DNA of 50,681 bases from Thermoanaerobaculales bacterium (GCA_029287235.1 JARFRM010000039.1:1-50681), one strand, 5' to 3'; shown: positions 25,378 through 33,896, numbered from the stretch's first letter. Numbers and translations: made by a program. The notes: generated from the letters alone by a model not told the origin.

Positions 25378-26485
25378 CGCCCGGGCGCTTGTCGGGCCGC
25401 GGACGGGCGTCGGAACCTGGACCGAGCGGGTCATGGGTGGTCTGTCCCGGCACGGCGTCGGCACGGTCCACCTTGCGGCCTCTCAACCGATCCGGCTCGG
25501 AAAGGATGAACGGCACCCCGATCTGAAGATTGTCCCGGCGCCCCGTCGGGCCTCCATCGGACCGGTGTGGCTCAACACGACCGTGCCGCGGCAGCTGCGG
25601 ACCATGGGCGCCGATGTCTGGATCGGATCGCTGGCGATCCTGCCGTTGCGGTGCCCGGTTCCCGCGGTCGCCATGGTCCACGATCTGACTCCGCGGACCC
25701 ATCCGGCGCGGCACACCCTCGCCAATCGGATGATCTTCAGGGTCTTTCTCGAGCGCTCTCTGCGGTCGGCCCACACTGTGGTCGCCGGCACCGTTGCCAC
25801 CGAAGGGGAGGTTTTGCGAGCCTTTCCCTGGGTCTTGCCCAAGCTCGAACGCATCGGTTACGGCGTTGAGGATTGGTATTCGCCCGCTCCGGAGGGTGAC
25901 GATGGGAGATCGGTTCGTGAGCGATGTTCGGGCGGCCGGCCCTATGTGCTCCACCTGGGCACCATCGAGCCGCGGAAGGGGATATCGGATCTCGTCGCGG
26001 CGTGGGAACGGCTGCAGGATCTCGTTGACGACGCCCCCGATCTCGTCATCGCCGGCAAAGCCGGGTGGCAGACCGCACCCATCCTCGACCGCATCCGATC
26101 GTCGCAGACGGCCGATCGGATCCACCTGCCGGGCTATGTCAGCCGTGAGGATGCCCGCGAGCTGCTGCGCCACGCCGCGGTCTTCGCGCTGGCCTCGGAG
26201 GTCGAGGGTTTCGGCCTGCCGCTGGCCGAGGCCATCAGCTGCGGCACGCCGTCGGTGGCCACGGACATCCCGGCCCTGCGCGAGGCCGGCGGCGAAGCGG
26301 CGCTCTTCTGCCCGCCGAAAAACCCGGAGGCGCTCGCTGCGGCGCTTGCCGAGGTGCTCAAACCCAACACCACCGCACAGCTCCGGGAGCGGGCTCTCAG
26401 ACGTGCTCCGAACTTCCGTTGGGATCCGGTGGTCGATGCCTGGGCCGAGCTCCTCGAGAGGGTTGCGGGCAGATCAAATCGGTAG
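25361..26485 (+). CDS. Family 4 glycosyltransferase
   Basis: 374 residues: MNIACDARALVGPRTGVGTW at the N-terminus, VAMVHDLTPRTHP, VLHLGTIEPRKGISDLVAAW, and the E-x7-E motif EGFGLPLAEAISCGTPSVAT. The start lies within the last codons of the preceding gene and the arrangement suggests a shared transcript. It is the last gene of the polysaccharide locus on this side; the next gap holds only repeats. Donor and acceptor unknown. Confidence 0.92.
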   Translation: MNIACDARALVGPRTGVGTWTERVMGGLSRHGVGTVHLAASQPIRLGKDERHPDLKIVPAPRRASIGPVWLNTTVPRQLRTMGADVWIGSLAILPLRCPVPAVAMVHDLTPRTHPARHTLANRMIFRVFLERSLRSAHTVVAGTVATEGEVLRAFPWVLPKLERIGYGVEDWYSPAPEGDDGRSVRERCSGGRPYVLHLGTIEPRKGISDLVAAWERLQDLVDDAPDLVIAGKAGWQTAPILDRIRSSQTADRIHLPGYVSREDARELLRHAAVFALASEVEGFGLPLAEAISCGTPSVATDIPALREAGGEAALFCPPKNPEALAAALAEVLKPNTTAQLRERALRRAPNFRWDPVVDAWAELLERVAGRSNR

Positions 26486-26760
26486 ACGCATCGCCAGGTT
26501 GAACCGAAAAAACGCAAAGAACGCCAAGAATCCCCCCATTTTTTGCGGATTCGAAGCGCGACCCGAGAGGTGTCGCCACTTTCAGGAAAGATCCGTGCGA
26601 ATCCGTGATATCCGTGTCCCATTTTGCGATGTTCTATGCGATGCCTTGCGTCCCTCGCGACCTTGCGGTTCAACCCTGCGATGTCTTGGTGCCTTCGTGG
26701 TTGCGACGATGCGATGGATTTGCGTTCATCTGCTTTATCTGCGGTTTCTCCGTGCGATGG
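26486..26760. repeat. CATCGC/GCGATG-punctuated repeat mosaic in a convergent gap
   Basis: CATCGC at 26488 is followed by AGGTTGAACCG and AACGCAAAGAACGCCAAG. ATCCGTG units occupy 26591-26618. GCGATG words occur at 26626, 26638, 26678, 26711 and 26754, separating CCTTGCGGTTCAA-, CTTCGTGGTTGCGAC- and ATCTGCGG-type phrases. The left and right ends are inverted versions of one phrase (GGTTGAACCG). No gene seen. Confidence 0.8.
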
Positions 26761-27474
26761 CTACCGCCGACCCAGATTCGCCGGTGTGAATCGCCGTATT
26801 TCGAGTGCCGGCTTGGATCCCCGCACGGCCACCGTACACACCGCCCCCGGCACCTCGACCTCGAGGAGGGTCCAGCGTGAGGCCTCTTCCGGATCACCGG
26901 AGATACTTAGGACTCTCGGGTGCGCCCCGGGATCCGGTTCGGTTTCGACCCTGCGCAGCTCCATCCCGACACCGAGGCCGGTGGCCTTGAGATAGGCCTC
27001 CTTCTGAGTCCAGATGCGAAGGAATGCGTGGTCGCGGGCTTCGCCTCCGAGCTCGAAGACGCTCTTGCGCTCGGCGGGGCTGAAAAACCGGTGGGCCAGC
27101 TTTTCCGCTTTGGGGATTGACCGAAGGTTCTCGACATCGACGCCCACATCCACACGGGCAATGGCCAGAAGAACCAAATCTCCGGAATGGGACAGGTTGA
27201 ACGTCGGTGGGTTGTCGATCTCGGGAAAGGCCAGGCACGGCTTGCCGTGATCACTCGCGACAAAGCCGAGGGTGTGCGGCTCGGCGCCGATGGCCGCTCC
27301 GAGTTCGTGACGGAGCACGGTGCGTGCAAGGACGAACCGGTGGCGTGCGGTTTCGATTCGGAATCGCGCCGCGCGTTCCCGCTCTTGCCCAGGGAGTTCG
27401 GCCGTCAATCCTTCAAACAGGCCATCGAAATCCGTCAGGGATGCCCACCAGAGTCTGAGCGTGCCATCGATCAT
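26761..27474 (-). CDS. 4'-phosphopantetheinyl transferase (Sfp/AcpT type)
   Basis: 237 residues from ATG 27474. Core motifs: FNLSHSGDLVLLAIA, VGVDVENLRSIPKAEKLAHR (Mg-binding GVDVE) and FLRIWTQKEAYLKATGLGV (W-x-x-KEAxLK). It transfers phosphopantetheine from CoA to carrier proteins of fatty-acid, polyketide or peptide synthases; no carrier gene is in the window. It diverges from the thioesterase gene with only 48 bases between start codons. ATG 27477 is equally possible. Confidence 0.92.
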   Translation of the reverse strand: MIDGTLRLWWASLTDFDGLFEGLTAELPGQERERAARFRIETARHRFVLARTVLRHELGAAIGAEPHTLGFVASDHGKPCLAFPEIDNPPTFNLSHSGDLVLLAIARVDVGVDVENLRSIPKAEKLAHRFFSPAERKSVFELGGEARDHAFLRIWTQKEAYLKATGLGVGMELRRVETEPDPGAHPRVLSISGDPEEASRWTLLEVEVPGAVCTVAVRGSKPALEIRRFTPANLGRR

Positions 27475-27482
27475 CATCGTCG

Positions 27483-27515
27483 ATGCTACCGCTGCGTCGC
27501 CCCGCCTGCTACCCT
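27483..27515. promoter_or_regulatory. Divergent leaderless promoters between PPTase and thioesterase genes
   Basis: On the minus strand TAGCAT (27488-27483) ends 5 or 8 bases before ATG 27477 or 27474. On the plus strand TACCCT (27510-27515) ends 7 bases before ATG 27523. Neither gene has a Shine-Dalgarno. Confidence 0.45.
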
Positions 27516-27522
27516 CGCCGTT

Positions 27523-27918
27523 ATGGACCAGCTGCCCTTTGTCACGACGATCCAGGTTCGGTGGCGCGACATCGACGCCAAGAACCATGTCAACAACGCC
27601 ACCATCGTGACCTATCTCGAGACCGCCAGAACCGAGCTCTGGCGGCAGCGTTTCGGCGGCGGCATCGACATCCCCTTTGTCGTCGCCCGAGTCGAGGTTG
27701 ATTTTCGTCGCCAAATCACGATCGACGACGAGGTCAGAATCGGCCTGTGGGTGGAGGATCTCAAAGGTGCGAGCTATGTCTTCGCCTACCGGATCGAGGC
27801 TGACGGTCATCACGCAGCCGAGGGGCGGACTTTGATGGCCCATATCGGTCCCTCTGGTCGACCCACGCGCATCGGACCGGAGATGCGCGCCAAACTCGAG
27901 ACGCTGCTCCGGAGTTGA
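27523..27918 (+). CDS. Acyl-CoA thioesterase, hot-dog fold (YbgC/FadM-like)
   Basis: 131 residues, ATG 27523. The N-terminal QVRWRDIDAKNHVNNATIVTY carries the catalytic Asp of the 4HBT family (WxDxDxxxHVNN). It ends with VDFRRQITIDDEVRIGLWV and a substrate-tunnel strand, normal length for the family. It hydrolyses acyl-CoA thioesters; chain length unknown. Its stop codon TGA (27916-27918) lies inside the first GTTGACA unit of the long repeat element that follows. Confidence 0.9.
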   Translation: MDQLPFVTTIQVRWRDIDAKNHVNNATIVTYLETARTELWRQRFGGGIDIPFVVARVEVDFRRQITIDDEVRIGLWVEDLKGASYVFAYRIEADGHHAAEGRTLMAHIGPSGRPTRIGPEMRAKLETLLRS

Positions 27919-28325
27919 CAGTCACCGGACGGAGTTGACAGTCGACAGTTCACAGTTGACAGTCACCAAGAGAGTTGACAGTCGACAGTTGACAGTTGAC
28001 AGTTTCATCGCAGTCATCGCAAAGGCGGAGGGGCGCAACCGCCCGACTCACTCTCCCGAGACTGCGGTGTCCGATGTAGGGTGGGGTTAATCCTACCTTC
28101 AGTGTCCTCGCGGTCGGTACGCCGCCGCCACGTCAGTCAGACGACTTCGAATTTACTTTCAACCCGCTCTCAACTGTGATGGCTCTGGGACGAACTTCGC
28201 GTCCTTTGCGCCTTGGTGGTTCAAACCTGCGATGTCGTGGTGATAGCTTTGTGCCTTCGCGTCTTCGTGGTTACGACGTTGCGATGGAAACTGTCAACTG
28301 TGAACTGTCAACTGTCGACTTCACA
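27913..28325 (+). repeat. Composite repeat element, copy A (about 400 bp)
   Basis: Starts GGAGTTGACAG across the thioesterase stop. Order: GTTGACA heptamers to about 28002, CATCGC twice (28004, 28013), a conserved core with AAAGGCGGAGGGGCGCAACC and GACTGCGGTGTCCGATG, a variable middle, then CAACTGTGATGGCTCTG, phrases ending at GCGATG (28229 and 28281), and facing TGTCAAC heptamers to about 28320. Nearly the whole element recurs inverted at 30195-30616. No gene is present in the 415-base gap. Confidence 0.88.
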
Positions 28326-28333
28326 TCCGACCG

Positions 28334-30103
28334 TCACTCCTCGAGCTTCAGCCACTGGAACCAGATCGGATGGTGTTTCTGATACCACGCAAGGACCTCC
28401 TGGATGAGCGACTTCTTGTCCGGCGGGAGGACGGCGTCATCCACCTGGTCGAAGTTGACCACCATGCGGTCGTTGGGGAGGTACTCGATGGCCTCCGAAC
28501 AAAGGGTCTGGAGCTCGTTGCGGATCCGCCCCGAGTCCGAGATCTTGACCGCCCGACTGCGATGGTCCTGGCCGGCGTAGAAACGATCGAGCAGCGGTGA
28601 GAAGACCATTCGCATTTCGTCCATGGGCTCCATCAATCTCAGACTCAGGGTCACATCGACCATGCCCGCCCTGGTGGCGGCACGAGTCGTGACTTTGTAG
28701 ACGTCGTCGCTGATCTGCTCGACACCGGGCATCCCGGTGTAGGGGTCGGTGAGCATGGCGGAGTTGAGGCTGAGAACCCGCCACTCCTTGTTGGGGAAGA
28801 AATCGTCGGCCGTTGATGTGCGCAGACCCACGGGCATACAAGCAGCGGTGGCTTCGCGGAGATTGGCGCGGTAGATCTCGACGATGTCGTCATCGACTTC
28901 CTGGCCGGCTGCCTCGGCCAGTCTTGCACCGTAGTCATCCGCTTCCGGATCGAGGCGCATGAGCAGGTGCTCCCGGTCGTAGGCGATCTTGAAACGCGAC
29001 GAAAACAGGCACATGGAGGTCTCGGTGTCGAGGATGGGGTCCAGACTCGCCCCTTGCACCGCCTCGGCCGAGGCCGAGTACCCGTCGCAGATGAAGAGAT
29101 GGCGCTCTCCTTCGCGTTCGGATGGTCCGACAAGGTAGACGGGCGCGTAGGTCCCGGATTCGGTGAACGCCGGAATTCCGGTGCTCGGGATGGTCCATCC
29201 GTCCTCGACGATGTGGGCGCCCAGTGAACGCCACTCGTCCCAGAGTTTGCCGATGCGGTGCTTCCGAGACGAACCACCGAGGGTCCAGACGTGGACGTTT
29301 TCGGGTTTGATGTCCGGATAGGCGGCGAGGATAGCCTCCATCACGAGCCGCCGCGGGGTGAGGTAGTCGATGAGGATCGATCGTTCCGCGGCCTGGTGAA
29401 CGACTTCCCGCGGCAGGATGAGATTGCCCATGTAGCCCTCGTAGGGCCGGGACACCTTGAGCGGTTGGTCGAAGAGGTGGAAGACCGTCAACGGGCCCGT
29501 GGGAGCGCCTTTTGCGAACCGGGAGGTGTTCTCCAGGGTGTCCAAGGCCGCCCCCCACACCGTGATCCCGGCTGTCTGGATGTCACGCCAGAACTCGGGC
29601 CACTCGTATCCATCTTCGTTGAGCATCCGGTGGACGCGGCGGTCCACGAAGCGGGCAACCTGAGGTCTGGCGTAGACCCGGCCGAAGCCGAGCTGTGGAT
29701 TGGAGCCCATCTCGGGTGTTTCTCCGGCCTTGGGCATGAGGCCCTCGCCGAGACTGACCATGACCGCGTGATTCTCGGGGAGATTCCGGGTGAGGTACCA
29801 GAGCGCCTCCGACAGGGCGTAGGCCGAGACGGCATCGGCGTCCTTTTTGACACGGTTGACGATGGCCTTGTCCTGACCCTTGCCCTCGGCGTAGCGGCCG
29901 AAGAGACGCGTACCCAGAGCGGTGACCGCGTTGGCGATGATGAATGCGCGCTCGAGGGACTCGCCGACGAAGGCGTGGTCCGCCGCCGTCCGATCGCCGA
30001 TCCAGGCTTCTTCCACGTCTTCAAGCCAGAGGTGGAAGCGTCCGAGGACACCGCGGGTGTCGTAGGCCCATTGGGCAACGCGATTTCGGCGGTCGTCGAT
30101 CAT
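28334..30103 (-). CDS. Conserved-looking 589-residue protein, function not recognised
   Basis: ATG 30103 has GGAGGA 4 bases upstream. Globular, acidic-neutral composition with no signal peptide, no membrane helix and no motif I can tie to a family. Segments that look structured: GEGLMPKAGETPEMGSNPQL, RPYEGYMGNLILPREVVHQA, SILIDYLTPRRLVMEAILAA, VHVWTLGGSSRKHRIGKLWD, and EWRVLSLNSAMLTDPYTGMP. The length, even hydrophobicity pattern and strong start site argue for a real cytosolic enzyme or structural protein. It is bracketed by inverted copies of a 400-bp repeat element. Its stop lies about 13 bases inside the left copy's end. Confidence 0.75.
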   Translation of the reverse strand: MIDDRRNRVAQWAYDTRGVLGRFHLWLEDVEEAWIGDRTAADHAFVGESLERAFIIANAVTALGTRLFGRYAEGKGQDKAIVNRVKKDADAVSAYALSEALWYLTRNLPENHAVMVSLGEGLMPKAGETPEMGSNPQLGFGRVYARPQVARFVDRRVHRMLNEDGYEWPEFWRDIQTAGITVWGAALDTLENTSRFAKGAPTGPLTVFHLFDQPLKVSRPYEGYMGNLILPREVVHQAAERSILIDYLTPRRLVMEAILAAYPDIKPENVHVWTLGGSSRKHRIGKLWDEWRSLGAHIVEDGWTIPSTGIPAFTESGTYAPVYLVGPSEREGERHLFICDGYSASAEAVQGASLDPILDTETSMCLFSSRFKIAYDREHLLMRLDPEADDYGARLAEAAGQEVDDDIVEIYRANLREATAACMPVGLRTSTADDFFPNKEWRVLSLNSAMLTDPYTGMPGVEQISDDVYKVTTRAATRAGMVDVTLSLRLMEPMDEMRMVFSPLLDRFYAGQDHRSRAVKISDSGRIRNELQTLCSEAIEYLPNDRMVVNFDQVDDAVLPPDKKSLIQEVLAWYQKHHPIWFQWLKLEE

Positions 30104-30194
30104 TCAGTCCTCCCGGTCATGGCGCTGTCGTCATGGTAGGGCACACTGTGCCATGACGCGGCTCGTATCTCAAGGGGAGGAGTCGAGGAACGAG

Positions 30195-30616
30195 TCCACA
30201 GTCAACAGTTCACAGTTGACAGTTTCCATCGCAACGTCGCAAACACGAAGACGCGAGGACACAAAGAAATCATCAAGACATCGCGGGGTTGAACCGCCAA
30301 GGCGCCAAGGACGCGAAGTTCGTAGCAGAGCCATCACAGTTGAGGGCAGGTTGAAGGTGGATTCCACGCGACGGCAGGAGTGGAATGTGAACGGGGCCGG
30401 CCCGCGGGAGCGGTGGCGGCCACCGCTCACCCGCTCATGACGTTGGGTCGCAAGCCGCACAGCGGTGCCGCAACCCCACCCGACATCGGACACCGCAGTC
30501 TCGGGAGAGTGACTCGAGCGGTTGCGCCCCTCCGCCTTTGCGATGCCTGCGATGAAACTGTCAACTGTCAACTGTCAACTCTCTTGGTGACTGTCAACTG
30601 TCAACTGTCAACTCCG
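30195..30616 (-). repeat. Composite repeat element, copy B (inverted relative to copy A)
   Basis: Read on the minus strand it starts CGGAGTTGACAG across the stop of the Rmd-type gene. It repeats copy A's order: heptamers, two CATCGC words, the GGCGGAGGGGCGCAACC core, a GC-rich middle that differs (with a GAGCGGTGG / CCACCGCTC hairpin at 30409-30429), CAACTGTGATGGCTCTG, the two phrase modules, and facing heptamers. By eye the shared parts are about 85-95% identical. The 504-base gap holds no gene. Confidence 0.88.
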
Positions 30617-31570
30617 CTCCTTCTCTCGCCACCAGTTCAGGAGATCGTTGAGGGTCTGCTTCAGTGGGATCTCCGCCCTCCACCCGGTGGCGGCCTCGAT
30701 CCGGGCGGGGTCTCCCACCAGCCAGGGGATGTCCGAGCGACGGAACCGATTCCCGTCGATCTCGATCGAGATTTCGCGCTCGCTCATCTCGAGTAGGAGC
30801 TTAACGACCTCGGAGATGGCAACTGCGCGGCCGGTGCAGACGTGAAAGACCTCACCTGCGTGGCGACGATCTGTCGCCAAGCGGCAGGCGCGAACGGCAT
30901 CCCGGATATCGGTGAAGTCCCGCACCGAGTCCAGATTTCCGACCTTCAGCCTTGGTGGATCGAGACCCAGCTCGGCCCGAGCAATCTGGCGCGCGAACGA
31001 GGACGCCACGAAATGGGGCGGTCGCCCGGGCCCGGTGAGGGGGAAGAAGCGTATTCGGATCGTGGCCATGCCGCGACCGGTGTGGAACTGTTCGGTGAGA
31101 AGATCCTGGGCCGCCTTCGAGGTCCCGTAGGGCGATATCGGCGCCAGAGGTGTGCTCTCGGTGATCGGCGCACCAGTGTCGGTGATCCGGCCGTAGATCT
31201 CGGCCGTTGAGGAGACCACGATCACCGGGTCGATCCCCAGCCGGAGGATGGCCTCGTAGAGATGGGCGGTTCCCACGGCGTTGATCTCCAGCGACCGTGC
31301 GGCGAAATCCCACGATCGCGCCACGGATGAGGCGGCCGCGAGGTGATAGATGATATCCGGCTGCGCCCGGGCGAGAATCGGCGCGATGCTGCCGGGATCG
31401 ATCAGATCACCCTCGATCAGGTGAATTCCAGGTGCGGCATTCTCGAGGGTTTGCCGGTCGAACTCCCCCCAGGTCAGGCCCCAGATGTCGGCTGTGGCGT
31501 CGTGGGTTCTCAGCTCTGCGATCAGGTGGCTCGCGACAAAGCCGGTGATGCCGGTGATCAGAATGCGCAT
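30608..31570 (-). CDS. NAD-dependent epimerase/dehydratase, GDP-6-deoxy-4-keto-mannose reductase-like
   Basis: 320 residues of the extended short-chain dehydrogenase fold: LITGITGFVASHLIAEL (TGxxGxxA nucleotide loop), YHLAAASSVARSWDF, VVSSTAEIYG, and catalytic SPYGTSKAAQD (Y-x3-K). The overall pattern fits Rmd/GMD-type enzymes that make GDP-rhamnose, consistent with a nucleotide-sugar supply for the nearby glycosyltransferases. It overlaps the rfbD-like gene by 13 bases. Its TGA stop is inside a GTTGACA repeat unit. The exact sugar nucleotide is inferred. Confidence 0.85.
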   Translation of the reverse strand: MRILITGITGFVASHLIAELRTHDATADIWGLTWGEFDRQTLENAAPGIHLIEGDLIDPGSIAPILARAQPDIIYHLAAASSVARSWDFAARSLEINAVGTAHLYEAILRLGIDPVIVVSSTAEIYGRITDTGAPITESTPLAPISPYGTSKAAQDLLTEQFHTGRGMATIRIRFFPLTGPGRPPHFVASSFARQIARAELGLDPPRLKVGNLDSVRDFTDIRDAVRACRLATDRRHAGEVFHVCTGRAVAISEVVKLLLEMSEREISIEIDGNRFRRSDIPWLVGDPARIEAATGWRAEIPLKQTLNDLLNWWREKERS

Positions 31571-32424
31571 GATGCCTCGAGATAGCGTTCAAGCCCGGCC
31601 TGCCAGGGCGGCATTCCGCGGCCGATCATTTGTTCCAGACGGGTGGTGTCCAGTGCGGAGTACGCAGGGCGGGGGGCCGGCCGGGGAAACTCATCGGTAC
31701 TGACGGGAACCACCTCGACCTCCGCTCCGAGCTGACGGACGATCTCGGCGGCGAATCCGTGCCACGAGGTGATCCCGGTGTTGACCGCGTGGATCACGCC
31801 CTCCACCTCGGCCGCGGCGAGATCGAGAACGGCGGTCGCGAGATCGTCACAGAAGGTCGGGGAGCCGTGTTGATCGGCGACCACGCGGAGGCGCGTGTTC
31901 CCACCTTCGATCTGTCCTCGGATGGCACCTACGAAATGGTGGCCGCCGAGGCCGTAGAGCCAAGCGGTTCTGATGATCAGATGGTGGTCGGCAGTGCGCG
32001 CCGACTCCTCGCCGAGCAGCTTGGTGCGGCCGTAGGCGCCGGCGGGCGCCACGGGGTCGTCTTCACGGTACGGTCTGTTCGCGGTTCCGTCGAAGACATA
32101 GTCGGTGGAGATCTGGATGAGGGTCGAGCCGGTGATGTTGCAGGCGTCGGCCAGGTGACCGACGGCGGTGGAATTCACCGCCCTCGCGGTTGCCTCGTGC
32201 TCCTCACAGTCGTCCACCGCGGTGAAGGCCGCGCAGTTGACGATGGCGCGGGGGCGGGCTGCATCGACCCACGATGCGACCGCGCCTCGGTCCGTGATGT
32301 CGAGAGTGTCCAGGTCGCGACCTTCGGCCGGGATGCCTCGGGACGCGGCTTCGGCAAGTACCGCCCTGCCAAGCTGACCGTACGAGCCGGTGACGAGGAG
32401 GGGGTGTTGGACTGCAGATTCCAT
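31558..32424 (-). CDS. rfbD: dTDP-4-dehydrorhamnose reductase
   Basis: 288 residues from ATG 32424; the open frame upstream has no start signal. Motifs: LLVTGSYGQLGRAVL, NCAAFTAVDDCEEHEA, ISTDYVFDGTANRPYREDD, and PAGAYGRTKLLGE (Y-x3-K). RfbD makes dTDP-L-rhamnose from the 4-keto intermediate. The other dTDP-rhamnose genes (rfbA, rfbB, rfbC) are not in the window. Co-transcribed with the Rmd-like gene downstream. TACCAT lies 8 bases before the start and no Shine-Dalgarno is seen. Confidence 0.92.
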   Translation of the reverse strand: MESAVQHPLLVTGSYGQLGRAVLAEAASRGIPAEGRDLDTLDITDRGAVASWVDAARPRAIVNCAAFTAVDDCEEHEATARAVNSTAVGHLADACNITGSTLIQISTDYVFDGTANRPYREDDPVAPAGAYGRTKLLGEESARTADHHLIIRTAWLYGLGGHHFVGAIRGQIEGGNTRLRVVADQHGSPTFCDDLATAVLDLAAAEVEGVIHAVNTGITSWHGFAAEIVRQLGAEVEVVPVSTDEFPRPAPRPAYSALDTTRLEQMIGRGMPPWQAGLERYLEASCAF

Positions 32425-32432
32425 CGCGACGG

Positions 32433-32438
32433 ATGGTA
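32433..32438 (-). promoter_or_regulatory. -10-like TACCAT, leaderless start of rfbD
   Basis: On the minus strand TACCAT ends 8 bases before ATG 32424. Confidence 0.45.
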
Positions 32439-32528
32439 GCAGAGTGAACGCCGGTGGATTCAACAAAGGGCGGATGGTTGGAATAGGCGTGGCGCCCGGT
32501 CGATTATCTTTGACGGACGCGGGGAGGC

Positions 32529-33182
32529 ATGATGAAAGAAACGGTGGCCGAAGGCGCGTACGATACGACCGAGACGGCAAACGGGGACAACAGCATTCCG
32601 ATGGGGGACGACGACGGCCTTGTCCATCGAATGGCCGGGCACATGACTGGAATCATGCGCGAGCTCAACCTCGATCTCGATGATCCGAACTTCATCGAGA
32701 CCCCCGAGCGTGTCGCGAAAATGTACCTGGAGATGTTCCACGGTCTCCGCGAGGGTGCGGAACCCAAGATCACGACCTTCCCCAATGAGGGCGACTATCA
32801 CCACATGGTGATCGAGAAGGAGATTCCCTTCTACTCCATGTGTGCCCACCACTTCGTGCCCTTCTACGGCCATGCTCACATCGCCTACATCCCGGGCGAA
32901 ACCATCGTCGGGCTGTCGAAGCTCCCCCGCATCCTCGAGTTCTACGCCAAGCGCCCGCAACTCCAGGAGAGATTGACCGAACAGATCGCCGAGTTCCTCT
33001 GGGGCCGACTCGGTCCGCAGGGGGTCATGGTGGTCATCGAGGCGCGTCACCTCTGCGTCGAGATGCGGGGCGTCAAGAAGAGCGGCGCGCTGACCACGAC
33101 CTCGGCGCTGCGGGGCTGTTTTGCCGACCGAAAGGTCCGCGAGGAATTTCTCGCCCTGCTCGCCCGCAAGACCGCCTGGTAA
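32529..33182 (+). CDS. folE: GTP cyclohydrolase I
   Basis: 217 residues; GGGAGG is 1-7 bases ahead of tandem ATGs at 32529 and 32532, the second being better spaced. Family motifs: TPERVAKMYLEMFHGL, FYSMCAHHFVPFYGHAHIAY (zinc Cys and His), GLSKLPRILEFYAKRPQLQE, and VIEARHLCVEMRGVKKSGA (second zinc Cys). Converts GTP to dihydroneopterin triphosphate, the first step to folate. It diverges from rfbD. The repeat array in the gap behind it starts within 10 bases of the stop. Confidence 0.95.
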   Translation: MMKETVAEGAYDTTETANGDNSIPMGDDDGLVHRMAGHMTGIMRELNLDLDDPNFIETPERVAKMYLEMFHGLREGAEPKITTFPNEGDYHHMVIEKEIPFYSMCAHHFVPFYGHAHIAYIPGETIVGLSKLPRILEFYAKRPQLQERLTEQIAEFLWGRLGPQGVMVVIEARHLCVEMRGVKKSGALTTTSALRGCFADRKVREEFLALLARKTAW

Positions 33183-33188
33183 CGGAAC

Positions 33189-33384
33189 CAACAGTCGACA
33201 GTTGAAATCAGAAGTTGACAGTCGAGAGCCCATCGCAGCCGAGCTTCGAGGACGTTGTTGCCGAGGTTGCAGGATGGAAACCCGTCGCGTTGGCCCTGAG
33301 ATGATCTGTCAACTGTCAACTGTGAACTGTCAACTGTCAACTGTGAACTGTTGACTCCCGCCGGTGACTGTCAACTGTGGACTC
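33189..33384. repeat. Facing GTTGACA heptamer arrays in a convergent gap
   Basis: Left array (33189-33226) has GTCGACA and GTTGACA units on the plus strand, following folE. CATCGC lies at 33230. Right array (33304-33384) reads GTTGACA/GTTCACA on the minus strand, facing the secreted-protein gene that ends at 33411. Each array puts the TGA-bearing strand on the sense strand of its own neighbour. Confidence 0.85.
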
Positions 33385-33410
33385 AAGGCGAACTGTCGGC
33401 ACGCGTCCCG

Positions 33411-33896
33411 CTACTTCAAAACCTCGAAGAAGAGATACACCCGCTGCGCCGCCTTGAGATTTCCGGCGGAGATCCTGGCTGTTTCTCTTCTCTCCTTGAG
33501 GCGGCCGCCGCCGAGCTTGAACGGCCTCCCCTCGATCCGGTCCAAAGGAGCGCCGCTCTCGTCCTCGAGCAGGAGGATCACCAGGATTCTGGCGCTCTTG
33601 TTGCGCCGATTCTCGAACTCGAAAACCACCTCGGTGTCGATCGTTTCGCTATCCTCGATCTGGCTGAAGTCCGGGCGTTCGACGCTGAACGACCGCCACC
33701 GGATGCCATCGACCTCGACCATCGGGGCGAGGGTCGTGCCGACGTCGTACTCGATGTCTTCCTGGTAGGGATTCTCAACAACCCGCCACTCGGGGTCTTG
33801 GGCCATGGCCGGCGCCGCCACCACCACGGCTGTGAGCATGACAGCGATGGTTGTGGCGATTCGGGAAGGCGAGAGAGGCGGCCGTTTTCGAATCAT
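33411..33896 (-). CDS. Small secreted protein next to a CsgG-like gene
   Basis: 161 residues from ATG 33896 with a Sec signal peptide (SRIATTIAVMLTAVVVAAPA then MA-QDP). The mature part, with WRVVENPYQEDIEYDVGTTL, TEVVFEFENRR and QRVYLFFEVLK at the C-terminus, resembles loosely the YcfL/DUF1425 pattern, whose gene in enterobacteria neighbours the CsgG-like LpoB. That link is weak and only suggestive. TATAAT ends 7 bases before the start. A terminator separates it from the CsgG-like gene upstream, so it has its own promoter. Confidence 0.72.
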   Translation of the reverse strand: MIRKRPPLSPSRIATTIAVMLTAVVVAAPAMAQDPEWRVVENPYQEDIEYDVGTTLAPMVEVDGIRWRSFSVERPDFSQIEDSETIDTEVVFEFENRRNKSARILVILLLEDESGAPLDRIEGRPFKLGGGRLKERRETARISAGNLKAAQRVYLFFEVLK

